From the NCBI GenBank assembly GCA_050261495.1, contig JBLNDI010000081.1, positions 1 to 37,955 on the forward strand: DNA of 37,955 nucleotides, written 5' to 3'. The notes under the pieces are model-generated. The model was given only the letters and a program-made list of their open reading frames with translations. It was not told the origin of the DNA and did no database searches. Positions 8,128 through 17,541 of this stretch are shown piece by piece. The position numbers and the translations under genes were made by a program. Every line of letters starts with the position of its first letter. The stretch's first letter is position 1. This DNA is from JBMNKL01 sp050261495 (GTDB lineage: Bacteria > Bacillota > Clostridia > Acetivibrionales > DTU013).

Positions 8128-10455
8128 ATGGTATTGTGCTCTATATGCAAGGAAAACTACGCCGTAGTATTTATAACAAAAATAGCGGACGGCAAACAGA
8201 CCCAGCAAGGTCTTTGCTTGTCCTGCGCCAAAAAACAGGGAATCCAGCCGATTAACCAGTTGATTGAGCAAACCGGCATGTCCGATGAAGATATTGATAA
8301 TTTAAATAAACAAATGAGCAGCTTGTTTGGCAGTATCGACTCGGAACTTGATAACAACGCGGCTCCGGGCGGAAGCCCGGAACCTTTTGACGGCAGCAAA
8401 CTGAGCCCGTTTTTCGGATTTTTGAACCGCGCTTTCCCCAGAAGCGGAGAATCCGAATACGGCAGCGATTCCAGGGACGGTTCCGAGGAAAAGGACGGCA
8501 AAAACGGCACCCGTACAAAGACACAGGAGAAAAAGACGCTGAAAAGGAAAAAATACCTGGATATGTACGGCACAAACCTGACCGACCTGGCGCGCGAGGA
8601 CAAGATCGACAGGGTCATCGGAAGGCAGAGGGAGATAGACAGGGTAGTGCAGATACTGAACAGGAGAACCAAGAACAACCCCGTTCTCATAGGCGAACCA
8701 GGCGTCGGGAAGACTGCGATCGCCGAAGGCCTTGCCGTCAGGATAGCGAAGCGCCAGGTGCCTGCAAAGCTGTTTAATGCCGAGATATACCTGCTGGACA
8801 TGACGGGCATCGTTGCCGGCACGCAGTTCAGGGGGCAGTTTGAAAGCCGGATGAAGGGCTTGATTGAAGAGGCAAAGGCGCTGGGAAACGTCATACTCGT
8901 TATTGACGAGCTTCATAACATAATGGGAGCAGGAGAAGCCGAAGGCGCGATGAATGCCGCAAATATTCTCAAGCCGGCGTTATCCAGGGGTGAGATACAG
9001 GTAATCGGTGCAACGACGCTGAACGAGTACCGCAAGTACATCGAAAAGGATGCAGCGCTGGAAAGAAGGTTTCAGCCGGTACTTGTGGAGGAGCCCTCGG
9101 TCGAGGAAACGATCGAAATATTGAAGGGTATCAAGGATTATTATGAGGGCTACCACAGGGTGAAGATACCGGATGAGGTTATCGAGGCCGCCGCCAGGCT
9201 GTCCGAGAGGTATATTACCGACCGCTATCTTCCGGACAAGGCAATCGACGTCATAGATGAAGCCGGTTCGCGGGTGAACCTGAAAAACCACCGCCTGGTG
9301 GAATTGGAAGCAATGAAAACCGAGTTGAGGAGAATCCAGGAAGAGAAGGAAAACGCGGTATCGGCCGATTCCATAGAGGATTACCAGAAAGCTGCCGATT
9401 TGAAAGTGCGTGAGTGTCAGCTTTTGCAAAAGATCAAGGAATTCGAGGAGAACAACAAGGAAGACGAGCTTACGGTTGAAGATATAGCTTACGTGATAGA
9501 AAGCTGGACGAAGATACCCGTGCAAAGGCTGACTGAAATTGAAACCGAAAAGCTGATGAACCTCGAGGAAAGGCTCCACAAGAGGATAATCGGCCAGGAT
9601 GAAGCTGTTTCCGGCATATCCAAGGCAATCAGGAGAAACAGGGCGGGCTTCAGGAAAAAAAGAAAGCCGTCGTCGTTCATTTTCGTCGGCCCCACGGGCG
9701 TCGGCAAGACCGAGCTCGTGAGAGCGCTTGCGATAGAGCTTTTTGAAACTGAGGATGCGCTTATAAGGCTGGATATGTCCGAGTACATGGAAAAACATGC
9801 CGTATCCAAGCTGATCGGCTCTCCGCCGGGTTACGTCGGGTACGACGATGGCGGCCAACTGACGGAAAAAGTCAGAAGAAAACCTTTCTCCGTTATTTTG
9901 CTTGATGAAATCGAAAAGGCGCACCCGGACGTATTCAATATACTGCTCCAGATATTTGACGACGGAAGGCTTACGGACAGCCACGGCAGGGTGGTCAGCT
10001 TCGAGAATACGATTATTGTCATGACATCAAATGCCGGTACGACACTTAAGTCAAGCGGCATTGGTTTCGGGAACGAAGGCTACAGGACTCTCGAAAGTAA
10101 GGTAAAAGACGTGTTGAAAGAAATATTCAGGCCAGAGTTCCTGAACAGGATCGACGAGATAATTGTATTTACCGAATTGAGCCGGGACGAACTGAAACGG
10201 ATCGTCGCGCTGATGTTTGATGAGGTGTGCGAAGAAGCCGCCCAGAAAGACATTAAATTAAGCTTTACGGACAGGGCTTGCGACTTTATTCTTGAAAAAG
10301 GGTATGATCCGAAATTCGGGGCGAGGCAGCTTCGCAGGACCATCCAGAAATATATAGAGGATGAGTTGACCGAGAAATTCTTCCAGGGTAAAATTGCATC
10401 CGGCAGCAGTGTTGTGGTGGATGTAACCGATGGGAAAATCGATTTCGTGGTTTAA
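8128..10455 (+). CDS. clpE: ClpE-type AAA+ unfoldase with N-terminal zinc finger
   Basis: This Hsp100 ATPase unfolds proteins and feeds them to ClpP. The N-terminus has C4-x2-C7-x22-C30-x2-C33, the spacing of the ClpE zinc finger, followed by a low-complexity Gly/Ser/Asp/Lys linker (about 70-145). AAA module 1 has Walker A GEPGVGKT (from 189) and IDELHN. A coiled-coil middle region (about 385-440) follows. AAA module 2 has Walker A GPTGVGKT (from 521) and a ClpP-docking loop IGF (645-647). At 775 residues it is longer than B. subtilis ClpE (about 700), mainly through the linker. GGGAG precedes the ATG. Only 12 bases separate its stop from the next start and no terminator is visible, so it may be co-transcribed with the sugar-sensing genes. 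A ClpC-like assignment is possible but less likely given the zinc finger. Confidence 0.85.
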   Translation: MVLCSICKENYAVVFITKIADGKQTQQGLCLSCAKKQGIQPINQLIEQTGMSDEDIDNLNKQMSSLFGSIDSELDNNAAPGGSPEPFDGSKLSPFFGFLNRAFPRSGESEYGSDSRDGSEEKDGKNGTRTKTQEKKTLKRKKYLDMYGTNLTDLAREDKIDRVIGRQREIDRVVQILNRRTKNNPVLIGEPGVGKTAIAEGLAVRIAKRQVPAKLFNAEIYLLDMTGIVAGTQFRGQFESRMKGLIEEAKALGNVILVIDELHNIMGAGEAEGAMNAANILKPALSRGEIQVIGATTLNEYRKYIEKDAALERRFQPVLVEEPSVEETIEILKGIKDYYEGYHRVKIPDEVIEAAARLSERYITDRYLPDKAIDVIDEAGSRVNLKNHRLVELEAMKTELRRIQEEKENAVSADSIEDYQKAADLKVRECQLLQKIKEFEENNKEDELTVEDIAYVIESWTKIPVQRLTEIETEKLMNLEERLHKRIIGQDEAVSGISKAIRRNRAGFRKKRKPSSFIFVGPTGVGKTELVRALAIELFETEDALIRLDMSEYMEKHAVSKLIGSPPGYVGYDDGGQLTEKVRRKPFSVILLDEIEKAHPDVFNILLQIFDDGRLTDSHGRVVSFENTIIVMTSNAGTTLKSSGIGFGNEGYRTLESKVKDVLKEIFRPEFLNRIDEIIVFTELSRDELKRIVALMFDEVCEEAAQKDIKLSFTDRACDFILEKGYDPKFGARQLRRTIQKYIEDELTEKFFQGKIASGSSVVVDVTDGKIDFVV

Positions 10456-10467
10456 GGGGTTGTAAAG

Positions 10468-11781
10468 GTGGGGAAGACAAGATTTGCCGCTGTTTTGCTG
10501 CTCTCTGCCTTAATAGCGGCTGTGACGGGCGCCTGCATAAGAACGCCCGTCGCCCCAACGGCGCAGAGAAACGAAAATACCGAAAGCAATGATACCGTAA
10601 CCACTCTCAGGTTCATAAGCAGCTGGGGAGGAGTCGACAGCAAGGCCGAAACGCTCAAGAGCGTCCTGAAACAGTTCGAAAGGGATAATCCCGACATAGT
10701 GGTTAAGAATGAATCATTGTTTGGTGAGGATTTTCTTCCGAAAATCAAGACCGATTTCGCTTCGGGATATGACCCTGAAGTTTTCGGCCTGTGGCCGGGC
10801 TCCGATATCAACATGCTGATTAACGCGGGAAAGGTCGCGGACCTGACGGACCTTCTCGAGGACGATCCCGAATGGAAGAGCAGCTTCAACCCGGAAATGT
10901 GGAGCTACACTACGACGAACGGCAGGGTTTATGGCCTTCCATTCGAGGTAATATTCGAGTGCATATTTATAAACAAGGATTTATTCGACAAATATAAAGC
11001 CCCGGTTCCCGAAAGTTACGAGGAACTGAAAGAGGCTGTTCTTATTTTCAGGGAAAACAATATCACGCCGATAGCGTTCAATACTTATGCCGAGGGAACA
11101 TACCTGTACCAGAACCTGGTAGCCATAATCGGCGGGAAAGAGGACACTGAGAACCCGTTCGAAAACGGCAGGGTCAAACAGAGCCTCATAACGGCCATGC
11201 AATACGTGAAAGAATTGTATGACATGGGGGCTTTCCCCGAAGATTGCTTTACCATGACAAATAACGAAAGAAACATGCTCTTTAAAAATAAAAAGGCCGC
11301 CATGATCGTCCAGGGGTCATGGTTCATAGGAGAATTTCCGGCAAGCGACCTGACTGTTGATATCATACCTTTTCCAGTCATCAAGGGTTACGAGGACCGT
11401 AAGGATACAATGGTATACGGGTTGGGAGGCGGTTCTTTCCATATGAGCGCGCTGGCGGCCGAAGACAATAAGAAATACGATGCTTCCGTAAGACTGCTGA
11501 AGGCATTGACGTCTCCCGAAACCGCCTTGATTTTCGCCAATGAAACAGGCATGATCAGCAATGTCAAACTGGACGATAAATCGATACGGTACATGAGGAT
11601 GGCCGTAAAAGGAAATAACATGGTCGAACAGTCCCGTTTCCTGGTCGGGCCGTTGGACCATTTTGTAGACAGGGCCTCCTGGGAGGAAGATATCGCGAAG
11701 CAATTTCCATATTTCCTGTCAGGGAAAATAACTGCTGAGGAAATGTGGGCCAGGGCTATCGAAAACGGCATCATACCCTGA
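10468..11781 (+). CDS. extracellular solute-binding lipoprotein (family 1), next to a sensor kinase
   Basis: The product is a sugar-binding lipoprotein. A GTG start follows AGGGG. Residues 1-23 form a lipoprotein signal ending VTGAC, with Cys23 the likely lipid anchor. The mature part resembles family 1 binding proteins (LRFISSWGG near the start, then the GLWPGSDINMLINAGKVADLTDLL and VYGLPFEV regions). It is followed directly by a YesM-like kinase and YesN-like regulator, not by permeases, while a second binding protein sits with the permeases downstream. The gene order suggests this protein presents ligand to the kinase as an extracellular co-sensor; this is inference. Cello-oligosaccharides are likely ligands because of the nearby cellobiose phosphorylase. 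Confidence 0.85.
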   Translation: MGKTRFAAVLLLSALIAAVTGACIRTPVAPTAQRNENTESNDTVTTLRFISSWGGVDSKAETLKSVLKQFERDNPDIVVKNESLFGEDFLPKIKTDFASGYDPEVFGLWPGSDINMLINAGKVADLTDLLEDDPEWKSSFNPEMWSYTTTNGRVYGLPFEVIFECIFINKDLFDKYKAPVPESYEELKEAVLIFRENNITPIAFNTYAEGTYLYQNLVAIIGGKEDTENPFENGRVKQSLITAMQYVKELYDMGAFPEDCFTMTNNERNMLFKNKKAAMIVQGSWFIGEFPASDLTVDIIPFPVIKGYEDRKDTMVYGLGGGSFHMSALAAEDNKKYDASVRLLKALTSPETALIFANETGMISNVKLDDKSIRYMRMAVKGNNMVEQSRFLVGPLDHFVDRASWEEDIAKQFPYFLSGKITAEEMWARAIENGIIP

Positions 11782-11812
11782 CCCGGCAAAACAAGTATCG
11801 GGGGTCGTCCTT

Positions 11813-13651
11813 ATGAAGCATTCAGTTGCAGGGCTGCTCAAGTTTTATAAGAATCTTTCGATAAGAAAAAAACTTGTATCCTTGCTTCTTGTCCAGATAG
11901 TCTTTCCCCTCGTGCTGATAGGATACTTGAGCTATAAAAACTCCGAGACAATCATAAACGAGAATTCAAAAAACTACTCGAGGGATATACTGAACATGAT
12001 CCGTCTGAGGCTGGACGACTACATCGACAACCTTTCGAAAATTTCCCAGGACCTGCTGTACGAGGACAAGATTTATGACATCCTTAAAAGAAGCGACGAC
12101 AACGGGGACCCGCTCAAGAGGTACGAACGCGAGGCCACGGTAAACAGCCATCTTAAAATGGTTGTCATATCGAGGCCTGAAATCCAGGCATTATGCATAT
12201 ATGCCGATGACGGCAGGATATATTACCAGGACGACAATACCAGGGAAGCGGGGGTAAAGGAAGACATACCCTATCATGAAATGATGGGCGAAGCCAGGAA
12301 AAGTAAAGGAAGACCCTACCTGCATATAGTGTCGGAGAAAAAAAGGGCGAAGGATATCTACCTGGTAAGGCAGATTAACGACAGGGATACTTTCGCGGAA
12401 CTGGGCTTCCTGGTCATGCATGTGAAAAAGGAGCTCCTGGAAGAGGTGTACCAAGGCCTTACGGGCAACCTGCGCAATATTGCGATAATGTCGCCGGACA
12501 TGGAACTGATAGCAAGCAGGGATTACCAGGATTTGGCCGTCTATTCGGGTATACTTTCCGACAGGATCACCGGCGATAAGGGTGAAATGATAGATGAAAA
12601 ATCGGGAATCTTTATCTCGTATATCACCATAGAGAACACCGGGTGGAAAATCGTGGCTTATGCCACGCTGGACGAGCTTTACAGGGATGCCCGCACGCTC
12701 AGGAGAAACATGATCATGCTTTGCGCCATAGTTGTGCTGGCGCTCAGCGTGTTATCGCTGTTTATGGCCGTCGATATAGTAAACCCGATCAACCGGCTGG
12801 TTAACGGGATGAAAAAGGTGCAGGCGGGAGAGAGCAATGTCCAGGTGCACAATGACAGGGGAGACGAGCTAGGCTTCCTGAACAAGGCATTTAACGAGAT
12901 GTCAAGCGAGATCAACCACCTTGTCAACTGGGTGTACCGCGAGCAGCTCACTCGCAAGGACGCCGAGTTGAAAGCGCTCCAGTCGCAGATCAATCCGCAC
13001 TTTCTGTTCAATACCCTTGAAGCGATCAACTGGCTGGCCCAGCTTAACAACATCCCTGAGATCAGTGATACGGTAAAAGACCTGTCTGATTTGATGGAAG
13101 CCAGCATCGGAAGGGACGACCGCCTCATCACCGTCAGGGAGGAATTTAAATACGCGGATAAATATATTTCATTGCAAAAGAGGAGATTTGGAGACAGGAT
13201 AGAATTAATAAAAAACGTGCAGCCGGAGGTTGGCGAAATAAAGATTCCGAGGCTGCTCATACAGCCGCTTGTCGAAAACGCGGTTTACCATGGTATAGAA
13301 AGAATGCGGGGCAAAGGTGTTATTACGTTGAACGCGTTCAAAACCGGCGATTGCATCTTGATTGAGGTTATTGACAACGGGGCGGGCATGGATCAGGATG
13401 AACTTGAAAAGCTGAACAAGCGCCTTGCTATGGACAACGACACCTATTTCAGAACTCTCGGGAGCAAAAGAAGGGCCACAAGCATCGGTATAGAAAACGT
13501 AAACAGGAGGATCAAGCTATTTTACGGTGAAAACTACGGACTGAAAATAGACAGCGAAGCAAGCAGGTTCACAAAGATTTCGGTTACCATACCGTTCCGG
13601 GCAGGCCTTGAAGAGAGGGAGGGCTTCTATGTTCAAGGTTCTGATAATTGA
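11813..13651 (+). CDS. YesM-type sensor histidine kinase
   Basis: It is a membrane sensor for an extracellular, probably sugar-related signal. Membrane helix 1 (about 20-40) and helix 2 (about 299-322) flank a 250-residue external domain of Cache-like size. A HAMP linker follows (NPINRLVNGMKKVQAGE onward). The phosphoacceptor is His396 in QINPHFLFNTL, the His_kinase (LytS/YesM) type. The ATPase domain shows LVENAVYHG (N box), DNGAGMD (G1) and SIGIENVNRRI (G2). Start ATG 11813 has only a weak upstream GGGG. The 3' end overlaps the regulator gene by 23 bases, so the two are translationally coupled and form a pair. Confidence 0.92.
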   Translation: MKHSVAGLLKFYKNLSIRKKLVSLLLVQIVFPLVLIGYLSYKNSETIINENSKNYSRDILNMIRLRLDDYIDNLSKISQDLLYEDKIYDILKRSDDNGDPLKRYEREATVNSHLKMVVISRPEIQALCIYADDGRIYYQDDNTREAGVKEDIPYHEMMGEARKSKGRPYLHIVSEKKRAKDIYLVRQINDRDTFAELGFLVMHVKKELLEEVYQGLTGNLRNIAIMSPDMELIASRDYQDLAVYSGILSDRITGDKGEMIDEKSGIFISYITIENTGWKIVAYATLDELYRDARTLRRNMIMLCAIVVLALSVLSLFMAVDIVNPINRLVNGMKKVQAGESNVQVHNDRGDELGFLNKAFNEMSSEINHLVNWVYREQLTRKDAELKALQSQINPHFLFNTLEAINWLAQLNNIPEISDTVKDLSDLMEASIGRDDRLITVREEFKYADKYISLQKRRFGDRIELIKNVQPEVGEIKIPRLLIQPLVENAVYHGIERMRGKGVITLNAFKTGDCILIEVIDNGAGMDQDELEKLNKRLAMDNDTYFRTLGSKRRATSIGIENVNRRIKLFYGENYGLKIDSEASRFTKISVTIPFRAGLEEREGFYVQGSDN

Positions 13652-15248
13652 TGACGAACCGATAATACGCAAAGGCTTGAAAAATATCATCGACTGGAGA
13701 AATTTCGGGTGCGAGGTCTGCGGGGAAGCTGCCGACGGGCTGGACGGAAGAGAAATGATAAAGAAACTCCTGCCGGATATCATTATTACGGATATAAGGA
13801 TGCCCGAAGCCGACGGCCTTTCAATGATTCGCGAAATAAAGGACATAGTGCCCGAAAGCAAGATTATAATACTGACAGGACACCGTGAGTTTGACTATGC
13901 GCATGAAGCGCTTAAAATAGGGATTTTTGACTTTTTGCTCAAGCCTTCCAAGATCGAGGAGATCACATCCGTTATTTCCAGGGCGGTAAAGGAGTTAAAA
14001 TTCCGCAGGGAACGGGCGGAGGAGTTCGAAAAGCTGAACCGGCTTTTCATGCAAAACATATCGGTGCTTCGTGAGAGACTGCTTTACGATGTCATTTACG
14101 GCATAAACACCGATGAGAAAGATATTCTCCAGAAGCTTGAGCTTTTCAATTTCAAGGTGAAAGATTTCCACCTGCTCGTAGTGCAAAACGACGAGGATGA
14201 AGGCGGCAGGGAGATCAGCCAGCGCGACAGGCACCTTTACCAGTTCGGCATTATCAATACATTCGGCGAAGTATTTTCAGACATGTTCGAGATAGCCCAC
14301 ATAACGTTGAACAATATCGGCATAGCCTTCCTCGTGATGCCGCTTGACGGCGGAACAGGCAACGACCAGGAGACGCTCGGCAGGAAATGCGCCTACCTGC
14401 AGGATATCATACGCAATTGTTTCGGCTTTACCGTTTCAATAGCCATAAGCTCAAAGGGTACTGCGCCGACGCAGCTCCCGCAGAAATTCAACGAATGCAG
14501 GGAAGCCCTGCAGCACAAATTTTACCTTGGCAACGATTCTGTGATATTTCATAATGATATTGAAACATTTTTCAAGTATGACGACCATTCAATGCTTGAA
14601 AAACACCAGAGAGCCCTGATCGAAGGAATTAAATCGGGCAACGAGACTTCCGTCGGGGAAAGACTGAAGGATATTTTAAGCTATATGAAGAGCATGGAAC
14701 CGGCGGGCAAGGATTTTATCAAGGGCTTCTTCCGCAATACCATTTCATCCATCTACAATATCAGGACGTCGCTGATGTCCGGAGAAGATGGGAGAAGGCC
14801 GGAATTCAGCGAATTAACGGGCCTTTACGACCTTGTAGAAAAATGCACGAACATGGACGATCTCTATGCCCTGCTGGAGGATTCCGCCTGGAGTGTCACG
14901 CGGAAGGTGCGCAATTACAACAACAGGAGCATAAAACTTGTACTGCGCAAGGCCGTGGAATACTTACAGGAGCATTACCACGAGCAGGTTACGCTGAACG
15001 AGGTGGCCAGGCATCTTTTCGTGAGCACATGCTATATCAGCAGGATGTTTACGAGGGAATTGGGCAAGAGTTTCGTGGATTGCCTGAATGAAATCAGGAT
15101 GGAAAAGGCCAGGGAATTGCTCAAAGATGTCAGGCTGAAAACATATGAAGTTGCGGAAAAGGTGGGTATCCCGGACGCGCATTATTTTTCGAGGATTTTC
15201 AAGAAATATACGGGCGTAACACCTACGGAATACCGTGAGCGGAGTTAG
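13629..15248 (+). CDS. YesN-type response regulator, AraC family
   Basis: It is the DNA-binding partner of the preceding kinase. The ATG at 13629 follows GAGGGAGGG and is preferred over an upstream in-frame ATG at 13608. The receiver domain (1-120) has acidic residues D8/D9, phosphoacceptor D55 in TDIRMP, the T/S position in ILTGHREFDYA and the conserved Lys in LLKPS. A middle region of unknown role (about 130-430) follows. The C-terminal about 100 residues are a double helix-turn-helix AraC domain (VTLNEVARHLFVS and the end motif YFSRIFKKYTGVTPTEYR). It probably activates the transporter and phosphorylase genes just downstream, where a 13-bp direct repeat overlaps the promoter. Confidence 0.92.
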   Translation: MFKVLIIDDEPIIRKGLKNIIDWRNFGCEVCGEAADGLDGREMIKKLLPDIIITDIRMPEADGLSMIREIKDIVPESKIIILTGHREFDYAHEALKIGIFDFLLKPSKIEEITSVISRAVKELKFRRERAEEFEKLNRLFMQNISVLRERLLYDVIYGINTDEKDILQKLELFNFKVKDFHLLVVQNDEDEGGREISQRDRHLYQFGIINTFGEVFSDMFEIAHITLNNIGIAFLVMPLDGGTGNDQETLGRKCAYLQDIIRNCFGFTVSIAISSKGTAPTQLPQKFNECREALQHKFYLGNDSVIFHNDIETFFKYDDHSMLEKHQRALIEGIKSGNETSVGERLKDILSYMKSMEPAGKDFIKGFFRNTISSIYNIRTSLMSGEDGRRPEFSELTGLYDLVEKCTNMDDLYALLEDSAWSVTRKVRNYNNRSIKLVLRKAVEYLQEHYHEQVTLNEVARHLFVSTCYISRMFTRELGKSFVDCLNEIRMEKARELLKDVRLKTYEVAEKVGIPDAHYFSRIFKKYTGVTPTEYRERS

Positions 15249-15275
15249 GCTTGAATAAGGAAATATTTCAAGCCT
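15247..15275 (+). terminator. hairpin at the end of the regulator gene
   Basis: AGGCTTGAA (15247-15255) pairs with TTCAAGCCT (15267-15275) around an 11-base loop, beginning inside the stop codon. No T-tract follows, so it may be a weak terminator or an mRNA stabiliser separating regulator and transporter transcripts. Confidence 0.5.
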
Positions 15276-15295
15276 GCCCTCCTAAATGTTGGAAT

Positions 15296-15339
15296 ATTTT
15301 GTTGCAGTATTTTGCACTTCAATTTTGGCAATTTAATAC
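15296..15339 (+). promoter_or_regulatory. transporter promoter overlapped by three 13-bp direct repeats
   Basis: ATTTTG recurs at 15296, 15309 and 15322, exactly 13 bases apart. The units are ATTTTGTTGCAGT, ATTTTGCACTTCA and ATTTTGGCAATTT. Unit 2 contains the candidate -35 TTGCAC (15312-15317), with -10 TAATAC at 15334-15339 (16-base spacer). Direct repeats at a promoter are typical binding sites for AraC-family proteins, so this is a likely site for the regulator encoded just upstream. The start codon is about 175 bases further on; that GC-rich leader can fold but matches no riboswitch I recognise. Confidence 0.55.
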
Positions 15340-15514
15340 ACCATAGTGCAATCCATTCTATTAATCCTGTCAATATTCTGTTGTAGCATATTATCGCAGC
15401 CGGTTGAAAGCTGGTTCATGCCGGGCTGTTGCCATACGGTACCGGCTTGCCCAGGTATCGGCGCACTGGCCGTGCAAAAGCGCAAAGCATTATTATGTAA
15501 GGTGTGGTGCCGCG

Positions 15515-16495
15515 ATGGATTCATTGATTATTGCTGCAACGAAAAAAAATCAAAACCTGAAAAGGAAAAGAAGCTTTACCAGGGAAATCCGGTTTAACTT
15601 GCCGCTTTTTGCAATGCTTGCGCCGGGGCTTCTTATATTGCTCGTAAACAATTACCTGCCGATGCTTGGTATTGTAATAGCCTTTAAGGATTACAGGTAT
15701 CACGGCAATTATATTATGAACCTGGTGAAAAGCGAATGGGTCGGGTTTAAAAATTTTGAGTTTTTCTTTGCAACGCCTTATGCTTTTTCGATTACTTTCA
15801 ACACCATAGTCTACAACCTTGTATTTATCATACTCGGGCTTTTGATACCCGTTTTCTTTGCCATATCGCTCAATGAAATTTTTAATAGAAAACTGGCCAA
15901 GTTCTACCAAAGCGTCATGTTTCTGCCGTACTTCCTGTCGTGGATTATTGTAAGCTACCTGGCATATGCGCTTTTCAGCATTGAATATGGTTTTGTCAAT
16001 ACCGGGATACTTGCCCCGATGGGCATAGAACCGGTCAGGTGGTATTTTGAGCCTGTTTATTGGCCGTTTATACTGACCTTTTTCCAGGTGTGGAAATATA
16101 CGGGCTACAACACGGTTGTTTACCTTGCGGCCATTACCGGCATAGACACCGAGTATTTTGAAGCAGCCGCAATCGACGGGGCTAAAAAATGGCAGCAGAT
16201 ACGGCATATTACGATACCGATGCTGAAGCCTATCATGATCATTATGGTGCTGTTTGCCGTGGGAAGGATTTTTAACGCGGATTTCGGGCTGTTTTACAAT
16301 GTCCCGCGGAACAGCGGGGCGCTGCACACGGTAACAAATGTTATTGACACATACGTATATAAAACGCTGCGGGATACCAACAACCTGGGGATGGCTGCCG
16401 CAGCAGGCGCTTATCAGTCCATAGTCGGGTGCATAACGGTATTTACGGCAAATTACATTGTAAAAAAGATAGACAGCGACAAGGCGTTATTTTAA
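15515..16495 (+). CDS. sugar ABC transporter permease, LplB family
   Basis: It is one of two membrane subunits of a carbohydrate importer. The ATG at 15515 (TAAGGTG upstream) is preferred over an in-frame TTG at 15404, because the protein then begins with a short basic cytoplasmic tail leading into the first membrane helix (NLPLFAMLAPGLLILL). About six helices follow. The cytoplasmic EAA loop that docks on the ATPase reads EYFEAAAIDGAKKWQQIRHI. It is 326 residues long. The second permease and binding protein follow, but no ATPase gene is present, so a shared MsmK/UgpC-type ATPase elsewhere must power it, as is common for this family. Confidence 0.9.
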   Translation: MDSLIIAATKKNQNLKRKRSFTREIRFNLPLFAMLAPGLLILLVNNYLPMLGIVIAFKDYRYHGNYIMNLVKSEWVGFKNFEFFFATPYAFSITFNTIVYNLVFIILGLLIPVFFAISLNEIFNRKLAKFYQSVMFLPYFLSWIIVSYLAYALFSIEYGFVNTGILAPMGIEPVRWYFEPVYWPFILTFFQVWKYTGYNTVVYLAAITGIDTEYFEAAAIDGAKKWQQIRHITIPMLKPIMIIMVLFAVGRIFNADFGLFYNVPRNSGALHTVTNVIDTYVYKTLRDTNNLGMAAAAGAYQSIVGCITVFTANYIVKKIDSDKALF

Positions 16496-16579
16496 GAAAC
16501 CGCGGCGGGTATTTGCCTGCGGCGGCGCAAGGGCGGCGAAATGCCGTATGGACTTGCGATTTTTCCAGGGAGGTTTTGT

Positions 16580-17485
16580 ATGATAGGGAGGAAAAGAGAA
16601 CTAAACAGCATATCGGCGGGGGTAAATTTCCTGCTGAACGCAATGTTCCTCTTTTGTGTCGTATTGTGTGTCGCGCCGCTTATCCTGGTCGTTTCCACTT
16701 CATTTACCAAGGAAATGGAAATATTGCTTCACGGCTATAATTTTATACCAAGAGAATTTTCCACCAAGTCGTATGAATTCATTTTAAAGGGCGGAGTCAC
16801 CATATGGAGGGCATACGGCGTATCGATTTTCGTAACCGTCGTGGGGACGGTATTAGCCATGATGATAATATGCATGTATGCTTATCCCCTCTCGAGGCAA
16901 GGCTTCAGGTATAAAAGCCTGTTTGCCTTTCTGGCGTATTTCACGATGATATTCGGCGGAGGCCTTGTCCCGTGGTACATGGTTTATACGCACCTTGTGC
17001 CTATCAAGGACAGCGTATGGATACTTATCGTGCCTTATCTCATGAACGCGTGGTACGTGCTTATCATGAGGACATTTATCAAGACGACCGTTAACGAGTC
17101 CATTATCGAATCGGCGCGTATTGACGGGGCAGGGGAATTCAGGACGTTTTTTGTAATCGTGATGCCGCTGTGCAAGGCAGGACTTGCCACCATAGGCCTC
17201 TTTTGCACGCTCGGATACTGGAATGACTGGTACCTGCCGCTGGTGTTCCTCAACGAGCCAAAACTGTACAACATACAATTCCTGATGTTCCAGACACTTA
17301 TGAGCATCCAGTTTTTGAGCAGCGGCGGTAATTTTTCCGGGGCTGCGACCGCTCTCGGCGATCTGCCCAGTGAAGGCGCGAGGATGGCCATTGCCGTCAT
17401 TTCCATAGGTCCTATTGTGTTTGCCTATCCGTTCTTCCAAAAGTATTTCATTAAAGGTCTTACGGTAGGGGCTGTCAAAGGATGA
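16580..17485 (+). CDS. sugar ABC transporter permease, LplC/YtcP family
   Basis: It is the partner membrane subunit of the importer. AGGGAGG lies 7 bases before ATG 16580, so an in-frame ATG at 16541 is rejected. About six membrane helices are visible. The EAA loop reads ESARIDGAGEFRTFFVIVMP. The ending FFQKYFIKGLTVGAVKG is typical of the family. It is 301 residues long. It lies between the first permease and the main binding protein in one operon. Confidence 0.92.
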   Translation: MIGRKRELNSISAGVNFLLNAMFLFCVVLCVAPLILVVSTSFTKEMEILLHGYNFIPREFSTKSYEFILKGGVTIWRAYGVSIFVTVVGTVLAMMIICMYAYPLSRQGFRYKSLFAFLAYFTMIFGGGLVPWYMVYTHLVPIKDSVWILIVPYLMNAWYVLIMRTFIKTTVNESIIESARIDGAGEFRTFFVIVMPLCKAGLATIGLFCTLGYWNDWYLPLVFLNEPKLYNIQFLMFQTLMSIQFLSSGGNFSGAATALGDLPSEGARMAIAVISIGPIVFAYPFFQKYFIKGLTVGAVKG

Positions 17486-17541
17486 TCCCGCAAGTTTTGA
17501 CGCGGATCACATAGATAGTAATAACAAGGAGGGTGAATCAC

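Noticed and set aside
8980..9984. Long minus-strand frame (334 codons) inside clpE
   Set aside because: It is antisense to conserved AAA+ motifs and explained by codon bias of the real gene.
15400..15510. Possible c-di-GMP riboswitch because of GCGCAAAGC near 15480
   Set aside because: Only one short word matches; the GNRA loop, the GCAAACC segment and the helices of the class are absent.
15404..15514. N-terminal extension of the first sugar permease, and an overlapping Cys-rich frame from 15346
   Set aside because: Neither has a ribosome site. The permease reads naturally from ATG 15515 after TAAGGTG, and the extension is unlike permease N-termini.
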